Shown here one piece after another: positions 49,264 to 58,732 of a stretch of 64,000 bases of DNA. The stretch spans positions 184,202,301 through 184,266,300 of the forward strand of contig OW386285.2 in the NCBI GenBank assembly GCA_936432065.2. Direction: 5' to 3'. Made by a program: the position numbers and the translations under genes. The DNA comes from Rutpela maculata. Its lineage: Eukaryota; Arthropoda; Insecta; Coleoptera; Cerambycidae. Within the stretch, counting starts at the first letter, position 1. Each line of letters starts with the position of its first letter. The notes beneath the pieces were generated by a model that had not been told where the DNA came from, searched no databases, and was given only the letters and a program-made list of their open reading frames with translations.

Positions 49264-51430
49264 TGTGCGACGTTTAGAAAAATCTGCAAAAGTTTCAAAC
49301 CCGCACATAAACAATTACAAAAGTTATAAACTAATAAAGATTGGAAAAATAACGAGTTCCGTTTTTTGCAAATAACTCGAGAACTATTAATATTTAAGAC
49401 ATTTTAAAGAAAGATTCTTAAAGAGGAAGGAATTTCCAATAAAAAAGTCCCGATTCCGAAACTCTACATCTATTATTAATAATTTTAATTTAATGTTGAA
49501 AATAGAGCTCCGCGCAGCGAACCATCCGCAATAAGTAAAAATATTTTTTTATGTTATTAAATATTAATTTAAAAATTTATAAAAATTATGGTATTATTTA
49601 AACATTTAAAGGAACAATATCCCGTTGGAAAAAAAAATTTTTCACCAATTTTTCATAAAATGAGCCTATTGTTAACAAATTTTTTTTTAGAGTTTGCGTT
49701 TATATTCGGATAATTATTAAACAAAAGTCACTATAATTATTTCGCTTCGTGGCGACCTTATGTCAACTACACTTTATGGGATTATGACATTGCGATGTTT
49801 TTAATTGTTATAGTCTATTAGTTATTAATTATTTAACCTAACAAAAAAATAAAAAATAAAATATTTTAAAATTTATTATTACTGCTTTTATATTCAAAAA
49901 TACTATTAGTCCAGTCAATGAAAGAGTTGTAGAGAACATTGAGGAGGCGATAATTTTTCTCTTTAGGAATGTGTTGGGGGTAGTTAGGAGGTAAACACAC
50001 TAAAAGTCCTCGCCCCCTAGCCCCGTCGCTTAAGGAGTAGAGGGGGATGGAAAGGTTCCTTTTTTCGATTCTTCGCTTATAACTCCGAAAAGATGCGTCG
50101 TATGGAAAAAGGTGATCTATGCAAAATTAAACGTAATTAAATTTCCCACAAGAATGTTTATATTAATTTTCTTCCTATGTGTTATAGTTTATGAGATATT
50201 CGCCAGCGAGAATCGATAATTAATAAAAAAAAATAAATTACGTACTTTGAATATTTCTATCAAAGCGGTTTACCGTGGTCTGCTAATAAATCAGTCACAA
50301 AATAATTTTTATTTTACAACACTGGACGTATTTACTAACGTAATATTTTGTCGAAATCTATACATTTCCTTAAATATACAGTGTGACTCACTTAAAATGA
50401 AGATATCCTTATAACTTTTTCATTTTGTTTCCGATTTGAATCAAATTTTACTCAAGTATAGAACAAGTTAGGACCTACTTATGACCAGAAAATCATTCAC
50501 CTACGGTACCAAAATATGAGGAAAAACATTAAAAATCATATTGATTTCACGTAGCCACCACAAATTGAGAAAACTGAGGATCCCCTTTGCCAGATGAGCT
50601 TATGTATGAGAAATCCTCCATCAAAACCAAATCAAATTTTGGTGTATGTACGTTTGTGGCGCCGATCGGATGCATTTTTTAGAATGTCTAACATTCAAAA
50701 TGTTTTATTTTTTTCAGCATATTTTCGTAAGCTATAACAAATAGGAAGAAAATGAATATAAACATTCTTGTGGAAAATTTAATTCCGTTTAATTTTGCAT
50801 AGATTACTTTTTTCCCTACGCAACGCATCGTTTCCAAGTTATAAACGAAGAATCGAAAAAAAGAACCTTTCCATCCCCCTCCGCCCTGATGCGGCGGGGC
50901 TAGGGGCGGCGACTTTTAGTATTTGTACCTCTTAACTGCCCCTAACACATCCCTGAAGAAGAAATTCTCCCCTCCTAAATGTTCTCTACAATCCCCTTTT
51001 GGGCATTCGTTGATTGGACTATAGATTATATAAACTTTAAATTTTTATTGCTATTTGTTTAAACAAATTTTATAAACAAATAGATAAATTACGTATTTTT
51101 GAAAAATATTTTTTTGCCATTTTATTTGTTATAAAATATTACTCTTAAAAAAAATTTGTTAAAAATTGTTTTTAATTATTTATGATCACTTTTTTCTTTT
51201 TTCATTATTTAAACAAATTATTAAGAAAAAAATTATTCTTATATTTATTATTTGCAATTCTTCACAAGGTGGAAAATAGAATTTTTTTTGTTGTTAATTT
51301 ATTTGTTTATTTAATAAACAATTTGTTATTAGCAATCGCCGAATGTGTTTATATTTTTTTTAGATAAAAAAAAATAACAAAACAACTGTAGGTATACATA
51401 AACATGAAAATTTTTTTGTGAATAATAATT
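49264..51430. mobile_element. Foldback element C, copy 2 (left arm only), interrupted by element B2
   Basis: Follows the left arm of copy 1: CAAACCCGCACATAAACAAT, TTTATTCGGATAATT.TTAAAC, then after B2 AAACTTTAAATTTTTATTGC. It stops near its symmetry axis at about 51430, where Polinton-side sequence begins. The right arm is not found after the Polinton remnant, so it is a half copy. Confidence 0.75.
49907..51021. mobile_element. Element B, copy 2
   Basis: Termini TAGTCCAGTCAATGAA and TTGATTGGACTA. Same internal inverted words as copy 1, shorter by about 350 bp. Foldback C copy 1 at about 45121-45150 shows the empty site AATACTATAAGATTACATAAA, while here AATACTAT and TAGATTATATAAA flank the element. 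Confidence 0.85.
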
Positions 51431-51853
51431 TAAAAATTGAGAAAATACTCTTTTCAATGCCCTCGAAATTGCCAAAAGCTAGACTCAAAACATTAATTTT
51501 GTTTGCATAACCAAAGCGTTCTGTAAGAAATGTCCATTTTATTTAATACAAGTTCTAATCAAAACATGGCCTATTGCTATTCTTGTTTTATAATATGTAG
51601 GCAAATATACCTACATATTTAGATAAAAAAGGTATATTTTAATCACAGTTAGAAAACGCTAACGCAAATATTAGTGGGAAAAGAGCAGAGCGTTTGCTCT
51701 AAACAAATTTATGACAGCATCAAGAAAGGTGATTATGGAATTCTTTCTGCCGCGATTTTATTATTTTAATTTGTTTCGGTGTGGTAACAAGTCCTGAACT
51801 AAATCTAAGCATTGCTTTAAAAAATATAAACAATGTATGTAGAGGCACTCAAA

Positions 51854-52655
51854 ATGCACGATCTGCAAATCGAAAAGTCTTTTGCCCCAATCACCGCACC
51901 TTTACATTCAATAGCTAAACATATCAAGCTTGAGACGGACGAGAATTTAAACATTAAAAAAAAGTCTGAACCCTCAGAGGATGAAAAAAAATATTAATAT
52001 TACACCGTCACCGTCGATTGTCGACTCTGAAGAAGGCGACCAGTCAGATGAGAAGTATCTTGAGAAATTTAGCGATCTGCCTAAAACGTATATATCTGAG
52101 ATGAAGCATGATACTGAAAATACACATGATTTTCGATATGGTGTACGATATAATCCCGAAGAAGATAAATATTATATTGGAAATTCTGCCATTCAGTTTG
52201 ACGGTGACAATTTAATAATAAATAATAAAGAGTATCAGGGCACTCGCGGTCTTTATGAATTACTATTTAAAAAACGTTCGCATCACTATAACTATGATGA
52301 TAAGAAACAGTACATTGATATTGTAAAAAGGACTAGCGCACATAAGAGAAATTATGATTCTGAAAAGCAAAAGTCCGGTAGTAAGAGCTGGAAGTACCTG
52401 CATATTATTAAACCGATGCTTTACGCTCGCGAACCTCGGCAACGTGCTCCTGGTAAAGTAAAAGGCGGTGAATTAATGATGCAAGTCACCGATAATGCTA
52501 TTGATTACGTATATTGGGACGATCCTAATGAACTCGTCGATCGTCTTAGGCTTTTGATAGCTTCACAGGAGGCAGGCAATTCAAGTCATACGAATGAAAT
52601 AAATAGAATTTTAGAGGAACTATTAGAAAGTAAAATAATCGAACCGCTGGATTAA
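51854..52655 (+). pseudogene. Polinton-associated DUF8207-like protein, split by a frameshift in a poly-A run
   Basis: An ATG at 51854 opens an acidic N-terminal part that stops just after 51990. The remaining 224 codons are open from 51981 to 52655 in the next frame. The two frames meet at a run of eight A (51983-51990), so a one-base length change there explains the break. The C-terminal block has the features I recall for the DUF8207 family of Polinton-linked proteins: a YGVRYNPEEDKYYIGNS segment, a NKEYQGTRGLYELLFKK segment near residues 86-103 and a SAHKRNY motif. The function of the family is not established to my knowledge. The integrase gene follows after 35 bp, suggesting joint expression. 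The frameshift could be real decay or an assembly error. Confidence 0.65.
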
Positions 52656-52690
52656 TTTAACAGTACGTAAATTATTGTTGAACTGTAAAC

Positions 52691-53623
52691 ATGTCTGCTA
52701 TAAAAAGAGACATTGTTAATGAAATACATAAGCCGGCTAGAATTAACTTTAAGAGACGAAAAGTCGTAGTTAGAGGTTTAAATGAATTGCTTCAGGCTGA
52801 CTTAGTCGAAATGATTCCATATGCTAATTACAATAAAAATTATAAATATATTCTCATTGTAATTGATGTTTTTTCAAAGTACGTATGGGCCGAACCAGTT
52901 AAATCTAAATCTGGCGTAAATGTTACTCGAGCTATGGAAAAAATATTAGTCGCAGATAAACGAATCCCTGTCAATTTACAGACTGATAATGGAACCGAAT
53001 TTTATAATATTAATTTTCAAAAATTAATGAAAAAATATAAAATTAATCATTATTCTTCGTATAGCACTAAAAAATGTTCAGTAGTCGAACGCGTAAATAG
53101 GACTATAAAATCTATGATGTATAAAGAATTTAGTATAAATGGTTCTTTTCGGTGGTATAATTTACTTGCTGATATTATTAAGAAATATAATAATACTAGG
53201 CATCGTACCATCGGCATGAAACCTGTAGATGTAAATAAAAAGAATGAAAAAATACTCTTGAAATCCGTTTACAATTATCCTACAATTACATACACGCAAT
53301 TACCTAAATTTAAAATTAACGATCATGTGAGAATAAGCAAGTACAGAGGCGTGTTCGATAAAGGTTATACTCCTAATTGGTCTAATGAAATATTTACTAT
53401 TTCAAAAATTAATTATACCAGCCCCATAACATACTTACTGACCGATGCACAGAAACAGCCAATAGAAGGATGCTTCTATACTGAAGAACTGCAGAAGGTT
53501 AAACATTCAGACATGTATCTCGTTGAGAAAGTTTTAAGGAAGAAAGGAAATAAGATTTTCGTTAAATGGCTTGGATTTGACAGTTCCCATAACAGTTGGA
53601 TTGAAAAAAGTAGCATTGTTTAA
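52691..53623 (+). CDS. Polinton integrase (DDE) with C-terminal chromodomain, intact
   Basis: 310 residues from ATG 52691. The catalytic core has D37 (QADLVEM), D99 (QTDNGTEF) and E133 (VVERVNRTIK), the retroviral-type D,D-x33-E arrangement I expect for Polintons. Residues about 199-245 look like the C-terminal DNA-binding SH3-like fold (KFKINDHVRISKYRGVFDKG). Residues about 272-310 form a chromodomain (YLVEKVLRKKGNKIFVKWLG, then HNSWI), which in Polintons and chromoviruses can direct integration to modified chromatin. The HHCC zinc-binding N-terminus of retroviral integrases is absent, as is common here. All key residues and the whole frame are intact, unlike the gene just upstream. It would insert element ends into host DNA. 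Confidence 0.92.
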   Translation: MSAIKRDIVNEIHKPARINFKRRKVVVRGLNELLQADLVEMIPYANYNKNYKYILIVIDVFSKYVWAEPVKSKSGVNVTRAMEKILVADKRIPVNLQTDNGTEFYNINFQKLMKKYKINHYSSYSTKKCSVVERVNRTIKSMMYKEFSINGSFRWYNLLADIIKKYNNTRHRTIGMKPVDVNKKNEKILLKSVYNYPTITYTQLPKFKINDHVRISKYRGVFDKGYTPNWSNEIFTISKINYTSPITYLLTDAQKQPIEGCFYTEELQKVKHSDMYLVEKVLRKKGNKIFVKWLGFDSSHNSWIEKSSIV

Positions 53624-53639
53624 TTTTTATGCACTTATA

Positions 53640-53661
53640 TTAATTATTATTATTATTATTA
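53640..53661. repeat. (ATT)n tract at the 3' flank of the RLE retrotransposon
   Basis: Seven ATT units followed by a T-run (53662-53682), which on the - strand is the poly-A tail of the retrotransposon. Pairs with the (ATT)n tract at 54438-54476. Confidence 0.85.
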
Positions 53662-54437
53662 TTTTTTTTTTTTTTTTTTTTGTTAAAAACCAGTCACCCT
53701 TCTCTGTGGCTCCGACCCTCACAGAGGGGAGCTGGTAGTACCGGCAGCCACTCCCCACACCAGTGGGGTAAGTGACTACTGGGTCCGGGAATCGTGTGCC
53801 CTGAGCAGACGTAATGAACCGAGGATGACGGCCTTCTGCATTCTGCCGGCTAAGACCTCTGCCGAATTTCGGCATGCCGGTATGATCTTAAGTTCTGAAA
53901 GCAGCGTGTGTCTCGTTCCACCGAGGGCTCCTATAATCAGTACCACTATCTTAACAGTATGGTCTGGATACAGTCTGCGGAGTTCGAAGAGCAGATCTCG
54001 ATATTTTGTCCGTTTTTCCTCCTCCTTCAAGACAATGTTGTTCTCCGCGGGAGCCGAGAACTCCACGACAAACATTGTCTTGAGTTGATGGTCGAGGAGT
54101 ACTACGTCAGGCTTGTTGGCTTGTATTTGCCTGACGGTGGGAAAAGAGTAGTTCCAATAAATTAGACACTTCTCATTTCCCACAACGGACTCAATATCCC
54201 CCGGAGCGTAAGGCAGCACTGGTGTCTCGTCTATCCCATACGAGTGCCTTAGGTGATAATAAAGCACTCGTAATGCTCCGTCGTGCCTCTGGATATAGGC
54301 CGAGACTGCATATGTCGGACAAGCCGACAACAGGTGCATTAAAGTCTCTGGCGCCCTGCGGCAGGCCCTGCAGCTGACATCAGGGACCTCTATACCCATG
54401 ACACGACTACGATAGACGAGGGTATTAAATACATACA
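53662..54437 (-). mobile_element. 5'-truncated Dong/R4-like RLE retrotransposon inserted in (TAA)n
   Basis: A - strand element with a poly-A tail at its 3' end (53662-53682) and (TAA)n on both sides. Dong elements of the R4 clade are known to insert into TAA repeats and to carry a restriction-like endonuclease, matching what is seen here. It lies between the Polinton integrase and the convergent Polinton genes, so it arrived after the Polinton. Only the last ~780 bp are present. Confidence 0.8.

Positions 54438-54438
<1 letters not shown>
53776..54438 (-). CDS. C-terminus of RLE-type retrotransposon protein (zinc finger + restriction-like endonuclease)
   Basis: The last 220 residues of a single-ORF retrotransposon polyprotein are open to the natural stop at 53776. 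Residues 23-40 form the CCHC finger found between RT and endonuclease (C23, C26, H35, C40). Residues about 95-140 carry the restriction-like (PD-(D/E)xK) core, with KPDVVLLD followed by MFVVEFSAPAENN. This fold nicks the target site to start reverse transcription. The RT and N-terminal fingers are missing through 5' truncation at about 54437, directly at a TAA tract, so the fragment is not expressed on its own. The reading frame is undamaged, suggesting a fairly young insertion. Confidence 0.85.

Positions 54439-54476
<38 letters not shown>
54438..54476. repeat. (ATT)n tract at the 5' flank of the RLE retrotransposon
   Basis: About 12 ATT units starting at the truncation point of the element; the insertion split or duplicated this tract. 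Confidence 0.9.
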
Positions 54477-54583
54477 GCTATTATTTTTATAGGTTATGTA
54501 TTCCATGTACATATATAAGCTTTATTACTGTATTATGCGTTCAGATAAATAAAATATATTATAAAAATTAAATTATTTTTTTG

Positions 54584-54850
54584 TTTTTCGTCTGGGGTGG
54601 CTTTATTTTTTAAGATTTAATTTTTTTGATTGCATATTTGAATTCAGCATTAAAAAACACATAAAATGTAGCATGAACATTTTCGTTACAATAAACTTGA
54701 AAAATATGAATTTTTTCATTTTTTGCCTGGGCTGGCTTTATTTTTTAAGATTTAATTTTTTTGATTGCATATTTAAATTCGACATTAAAAAAGACATCAA
54801 ATGTAGCATGAACATTTTCGTTACAATAAACTTGAAAAAAAATCTGAATT
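54584..54850. repeat. Two-unit direct repeat, period 135 bp
   Basis: CTTTATTTTTTAAGATTTAA starts at 54601 and 54736. Both are followed by a TTGATTGCATATTT word and ATGTAGCATGAACATTTTCG. It lies in the Polinton remnant between the RLE insertion and the GADD34-like gene. Confidence 0.85.
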
Positions 54851-54926
54851 CTTCATTTAATTAGGAAATGGGTAATAATAGTCAACCATTTTTTAAATTA
54901 ATTTATTAATACATATAAGAAAGAGG

Positions 54927-55154
54927 TTACATGTTTTGTGATATAATAACAGAATATTTATGTTCAAGTACTGGATTAATTATTTGAGCGTATCGTAATA
55001 TTTTAATTTGAAAACGATCTCGATCGCGGACGTCTTGCATCCAGTTACCACATCTAGCAGTTCTATGGGCATAGCTCCAATGGTAAATGTGATGAATTTT
55101 AACGTCCTCGCTGAACTGAACTGTTCTTGGACTTCTTCGGCTGGATACTGACAT
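54927..55154 (-). CDS. Small GADD34/PPP1R15-like protein (PP1-binding, eIF2-alpha phosphatase regulator fold)
   Basis: 75 residues from ATG 55154; the frame is open a further 8 codons upstream but without ATG. Numbered from this ATG, residues 10-14 (RTVQF) fit the PP1-docking RVxF motif, followed by the SEDV-x-IH-x-IYHW strand, W38 and a RDRDRF segment (43-48). This order, an RVxF, a hydrophobic strand, then Gly-x-Trp and a basic R-D-R-x-RF helix, is the conserved core of PPP1R15/GADD34, which holds PP1 and G-actin to dephosphorylate eIF2-alpha; several large DNA viruses have short proteins built on the same core. It follows the OB-like gene on the same strand and faces the Polinton integrase. 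Similarity is from motif reading only. Alternative: a captured host fragment without function. Confidence 0.6.
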   Translation of the reverse strand: MSVSSRRSPRTVQFSEDVKIHHIYHWSYAHRTARCGNWMQDVRDRDRFQIKILRYAQIINPVLEHKYSVIISQNM

Positions 55155-55296
55155 GTTGAAATGTACGTAAAACTTCAACGTACTTAACGTCTTCTCCGAG
55201 TAATTTTAAATTGTTCATAAATTGCTGTAACCTCTTCTTATATGTTTTGGATCCATCTTTAGGACTCGATGAATTCAATGTTAGTGGTCGTGCCTG
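55099..55296 (-). other. Lysine-rich open frame overlapping the GADD34-like and OB-like genes
   Basis: 65 codons are open between stops at 55297-55299 and 55099-55101, with the first ATG at about 55205. It includes the peptide KTYKKRLQQFMNNLKLLGED. It overlaps the end of the OB-like frame by 38 nt and the start of the GADD34-like gene by 56 nt. It may be a frameshifted C-terminal extension of the OB-like protein, a separate overlapping gene, or chance. Confidence 0.3.
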
Positions 55297-55555
55297 CTAG
55301 CCCTCTATATACTAAGTACACTTCTTTTAGTATAATGGTTTGTTGTAGCGTTACGATATCATCATCAGAAATAATGCGTGAGTATCTGGCTGGTAGACTC
55401 ACTTTACAATTTTCGAGGATTACTTGGACCTGGATACCATACGGTGAAAGTGCTTTATATATATCTAGCACTTTATATTTTCTATCGACTTCCAGCTCAT
55501 AGATTTTCATGAACGGCGTGACATGAGCTTCAACATTAATTTTTGCGAAAGACAT
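55259..55555 (-). CDS. Small OB-fold-like hypothetical protein of the Polinton remnant
   Basis: 98 residues from ATG 55555. The pattern YELEVDRKYKVLDIYKALSP (about 19-38), then YGIQVQVILENCKVSLPARY (39-58), DDDIVTLQQ and LVYRGLAG is beta-rich and reminiscent of OB-like nucleic-acid-binding proteins of the type K-Y-x-I..V.T.YG..V.V.L....V.LP.R.....D, which I associate with invertebrate virus-like elements (recollection, not checked). It could bind single-stranded DNA during element replication. It is upstream of the GADD34-like gene on the same strand with about 100 bp between, so both may share a transcript. The name is a guess; the open frame and codon pattern look real. Confidence 0.5.
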   Translation of the reverse strand: MSFAKINVEAHVTPFMKIYELEVDRKYKVLDIYKALSPYGIQVQVILENCKVSLPARYSRIISDDDIVTLQQTIILKEVYLVYRGLAGTTTNIEFIES

Positions 55556-56070
55556 TGCTGCTGCTGCTTGTATATCGACTTTAAGATTGCGAATGAATGC
55601 AGCGATCTCAGGTCTTTACTTTTATGCTGTATTCCACCCCCACTTTTCGTATCGAGTAAGCAGAAAAATATGGGAAAAAATATGATGATTTCATTGTTTA
55701 CATTATTTCTCTCCAAACCCTGAGACGCTCCTTATAATGGATCGCGTGACTTATTAGTCATTGTATTATAACCGTCGGATGCTGTTATCTAAAGACAATT
55801 AATCACGTTTTAAATATACATATAGCCGTAGACAGTCGCATTTATTTACATTAACAATTTCCTGGAATCCGATAACGTCTCTGCATTTGGTCACAGTTTT
55901 AACATTCAAATATAAAATTTACGTATTGAAGTAGATGAATATTTATTCCATATATAAGACTTGTCTATTTAAACTCAATGATGGACGTCTGTAGCCATTT
56001 TTCTTAATCTCTAACGCTCTCTAACGTAAACATGCAATACTATTCGCCAATAACTATAAACAATAAACGG
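55556..56070. other. Putative upstream region of the - strand Polinton genes
   Basis: No clear gene. Short overlapping frames on both strands near 55507-55723 are probably shadows. An AT-rich stretch at about 55800-55830 could hold a promoter, but no element is certain. Confidence 0.35.
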
Positions 56071-56079
56071 CGGCCATCT

Positions 56080-56410
56080 TATTTTTATTACTAGATACAC
56101 CATATCACTAGTACACCTTATATACTTATTTTTATTACTAAATACACCCTGTATACTTATTTTTATTACTAGATACATCCTATATACTCTTAGCCACACC
56201 CTCTTAGATATAATCTCTTATCTTTAGCTATAATCTAATATCTAAGCTCGGGGATTGGATCTCCCATCTCCCCCCTCCCATTAGGTCCTATCACCTATCA
56301 TCTAAGAAGATCCCACCTCACACTACAACCTAGATAATAGGATCTATCATCTAGCATTATCTCACCTCACACTAGAACCTAGATCATAGGATCTATCATC
56401 TATTACCTGC
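56080..56410. repeat. Tandem repeats, possibly from a Polinton terminal region
   Basis: Three units of TATTTTTATTACTAGATACA plus a CC-TATATAC word (about 56090-56190), then a second array with GATCTATCATCTA, TCACCTCACACTA and CAACCTAGAT units (about 56275-56405). A GC-rich ACCTGCGCGCCCCCCGCGGG stretch follows (56405-56425). Internal tandem repeats are usual in Polinton terminal repeats. Confidence 0.6.
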
Positions 56411-56508
56411 GCGCCCCCCGCGGGGCTTCCGGAATGATGACGTCACTAAGAACTCCGATTGCTACTCTACTGACGGGTTTGGTCTAGAACTCTCCTTACT
56501 TAACTACT

Positions 56509-57116
56509 GATGAAACGTCGAGATTTCAAGTTTGAGCGAACAAAAAATTTCTGTCTGTCGGTCTGTAACTTTTTTTGTGCGCACGTTTACTCTGGAACCG
56601 TTTGAGATATTGACTTGAAATTTGGTACACATATGTACTTTAACGAGATCTAGAACTAGATTATATTTTCAACTTGTTCCGTCGAAGGGTTGGGGGGTAA
56701 ATTGGGGTAAATTTGGAGTAAATAGGTAAATCAAGCAGGTAAGAGTTCATAAAATTGATATTTAGTATAGACAAGAGAAGCTAAGGTCTCAAAAAAAATG
56801 TTGGCATTAGCCACCCTCATTACCACCCCCACCCCATTATTAAAGGGGATGAAAAAAAAATGTGATTTAGTGTGCGTACAAGAACCAGAAACCTCAAAAT
56901 ATTTTTTTACCTTATCCTCCACTCACACCCCCTGTCACCACCCCCACCAGACTACCGATGTGGGGTATCGTTTTATGGGTTTTTAGGGTAGAGGATTTCA
57001 AATATTATATTATTAAAGTTCCATAAACAATTATTTCCAGATACAAAATTTTTTCGTTGTGTGACTTGGATAGAAAATCGGGATGTGGAAGTAGTGATTC
57101 CTTGGGCAGCGGTTTT
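56509..57116 (+). repeat. Family-D repeat lacking the first ~70 bp
   Basis: Starts TGATGAAACGTCGAGATTTC and ends GATTCCTTGGGCAGCGG plus T-run. Confidence 0.85.
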
Positions 57117-57261
57117 TAATAGTTTGGCGGCCGGTATAAATTTAATTAAGTAAAATAAATAAATAAATAAGCGTTCATTGTGCACAAAAGAGTTTACACA
57201 CAAAAGGAAGAAACTAGCCATGTACATTAAGAAAACATATTATTATGACTGTACACAGTAT

Positions 57262-58228
57262 TAGTCCACAGTACATCGCCCTTTTTTTGTAATGATTAGT
57301 AACAGGCTGAATTTTCGTGAGTAGCTTCGTTTTGACGAGACGCCCAACTTTTCTCTCTGCGAAAATTCTCGGTAGTGGTAGGTAACAGCAAAAATTATTT
57401 TTTCTATTTTACACGAATTAGACAATTCGACAACCTGTCAAATTAGTTTGGCAATATATTTTTCATTCATTAAACGTTTGTTAAAGAGTTTGTTTTTCGA
57501 TTGCCTTGGTTACGTTTGCGCGAGTTAATTATAATAAGTCCCGCGTTTGTCCACAACAACATAATTTGACAGGTTGTCGAATTGTCTAATTCGTGTGAAA
57601 TAGAAAAAATAATTTTTTCTACGATCGTGCTGAAAGTCAAATTTTCTAACTTCAAAATGAGTGCAGAAAATATCACTTTGCCGCACGCCGTGCGGCAAAG
57701 AATTTGCCACACACCTTGATTACATCTTCACGCACCGGAATAAAATAGTGTGTTTACCTTAAAGAATTTTATATTACTTACTGGTAATAACAATTAAATT
57801 CTATAAATGTACATTAATTACACATGAATTGCAATTACAAAGTCAAATTTTCTTACTTCAGAATGACAGCGGAAAATGTCACTTTAAATAAAATCTGACA
57901 AGCAGCAAGTTTAAAATTTTGGAAAGACTTTGAAAAGGGAAATAACTTCACAACCGTAGAAAAAATAGTATGTAACACACGTGTGGCAAGCTTCATTGCA
58001 AAACTCGTATGATAGGAACACTCGCTGCGCTCGTGTTCCTACTTTCATACATCGTTTTGCAATGAAGCCCTTGCCACACTTGTATTACAATCTACTATTT
58101 GCTATTAGCTACCACTACCGAGAATTTTCGCAGAGAGAAAAGTTGGGCGTCTCGTCACAACGAAGCTACTCACGAAAATTCAGCCTGTTACTAATCATTA
58201 AAAAAAAAGGGCGATGTGCTGTGGACTA
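57262..58228. mobile_element. Element G: 967-bp TIR element with 3-bp duplication
   Basis: Termini TAGTCCACAGTACATCGCCC and its near-complement GGCGATGTGCTGTGGACTA; inverted repeats about 140 bp, including GAATTTTCGTGAGTAGCTTC. Flanked by TAT at 57259-57261 and 58229-58231. The interior holds a nested inverted repeat (57389-57445 with 57552-57612), an 11-bp-stem hairpin CTTTGCCGCAC/GTGCGGCAAAG (57676-57700) and a ~90-bp hairpin at 57978-58070. Shares TAGTCCA ends with element B. Confidence 0.85.
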
Positions 58229-58562
58229 TATTACATTAAATTGAGAAAACTATTTAACTAAATTTTTATATAATTATAAATAATTTTATGAAATAAAATA
58301 TAAATATTGTATTACTTTTAATAACGATAATTTAACTGTCAATACACCGTTTTTTATTATAACCATTATACTAGAATGCTCTACCGAAAAGGTATGTATA
58401 TTGTTTTGCCCTATCTTGCTTAATTTTCAAAATATTGGGGAAAAAGCACATTTTGTTGCAATTATTGTTAGTAACTTTTGAACCCGAAAAGAAAGAAAAG
58501 AATACCACACAAATTTCTTTTTAAGAGTGTGACCTACGAAGACTAATTAATGTCGGGCACAA
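58229..58562. other. Gene-free interval
   Basis: AT-rich; nothing recognised. Confidence 0.4.
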
Positions 58563-58732
58563 ATATTTTATATACTTGCACTAATAATTACACAGGCACA
58601 CCCAAAAAAAAGAAAAGTTCAAACCCAGGAGACCGACATATCATTTCCGCAGGATTTTCGGGCGCTGAACACGATGCCGTAGTCAAAATATATTACTTAA
58701 GGGCAAATTTCGGAGATAATCGTTATTACTTT

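Larger units (their letters stand above)
51854..56410. mobile_element. Polinton/Maverick remnant (limits approximate)
   Basis: Contains two adjacent Polinton-type genes on the + strand (DUF8207-like protein and chromodomain integrase) and two small genes on the - strand facing them. Polintons are 15-20 kb virus-like DNA transposons encoding protein-primed PolB, retrovirus-like integrase, ATPase, protease and capsid proteins. PolB, ATPase, protease and capsid genes are not seen here, so this is heavily deleted. Tandem repeats at 56080-56410 could belong to a terminal repeat, but I found no matching inverted terminus, so the limits are guesses. Confidence 0.7.

Noticed and set aside
53825..54165. 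Two + strand frames of 85-87 codons
   Set aside because: Shadows of the RLE endonuclease gene on the - strand.
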